From positions 1 through 23,291 of the IMG/VR virus record IMGVR_UViG_3300047201_000052: a stretch of DNA of 23,291 nt, one strand, 5' to 3'. The translations under genes were made by a program, and so were the position numbers. Under the pieces are notes generated by a model. The model was not told the origin of the DNA and searched no databases. It worked only from the letters and a program-made list of their open reading frames with translations. Positions 23,253 through 23,291 of the stretch are shown piece by piece. Within the stretch, counting starts at the first letter, position 1. Each line of letters begins with the position of its first letter. Source of the stretch: a virus.

Positions 23253-23291
23253 AGCTTTTTCAACTATTGCTTTTTCTAATTGTTCTCTTTC

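Noticed and set aside
1-23291. CRISPR arrays, tRNA genes and insertion sequences
   Set aside because: No regularly spaced direct repeats, cloverleaf-like sequence or transposase motif was seen on either strand.

Overview
The window is part of the genome of a tailed, siphovirus-like virus (class Caudoviricetes, HK97-type capsid), either free or integrated. The DNA is strongly AT-rich and nearly all genes lie on the minus strand, so the text below reads from high to low coordinates. An archaeal host is the best inference. Three genes have TATA-like boxes (TTTTAAATA, TTTAAAAATA, ATTTAAATA) about 20-29 bases before an ATG and no ribosome-binding site, which is the layout of archaeal leaderless promoters. 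Genes inside operons instead carry GAGGT/AGGAGG Shine-Dalgarno sites, and a triple T-run follows the capsid gene. No chromosomal marker gene is present, so the host lineage cannot be named.

Layout. (1) 23291-14611: an accessory glycan module in which nearly every gene overlaps the next by 1-11 bases: a radical SAM/SPASM protein, an unrecognised protein, a GT4 glycosyltransferase, a B12-binding-type radical SAM protein, a CDP-paratose epimerase-like protein, a sugar nucleotidyltransferase, two more GT4 glycosyltransferases and a small Cys-rich protein. It runs without a break into the large terminase (14657-13236). (2) 13235-12896: a divergent control region with one plus-strand gene, a probable ribbon-helix-helix regulator, and facing TATA boxes with a 17-base tandem repeat between and overlapping them. 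(3) 12895-9267: the head module: portal, a small HNH endonuclease, a prohead protease in two reading frames, and the major capsid protein. (4) 9206-6071: a second HNH endonuclease, the neck and tail-completion proteins, the tail tube and a small protein. (5) 6064-1: two overlapping tail-chaperone frames, the tape measure, a distal-tail candidate and a very large tail hub/adhesin that runs off the window.

The most unusual region is the prohead protease. Its N-terminal part has no ATG, GTG or TTG start because an HNH gene sits exactly where the start should be. The protease is split again by an ATGA overlap, so the His/Ser part and the C-terminal strand are separate polypeptides, the latter fused to a probable scaffold. 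The second point of interest is the virus-borne pathway of sugar activation, epimerisation, glycosyl transfer and radical SAM chemistry, translationally coupled to the packaging gene and probably serving decoration of virion or host surface.
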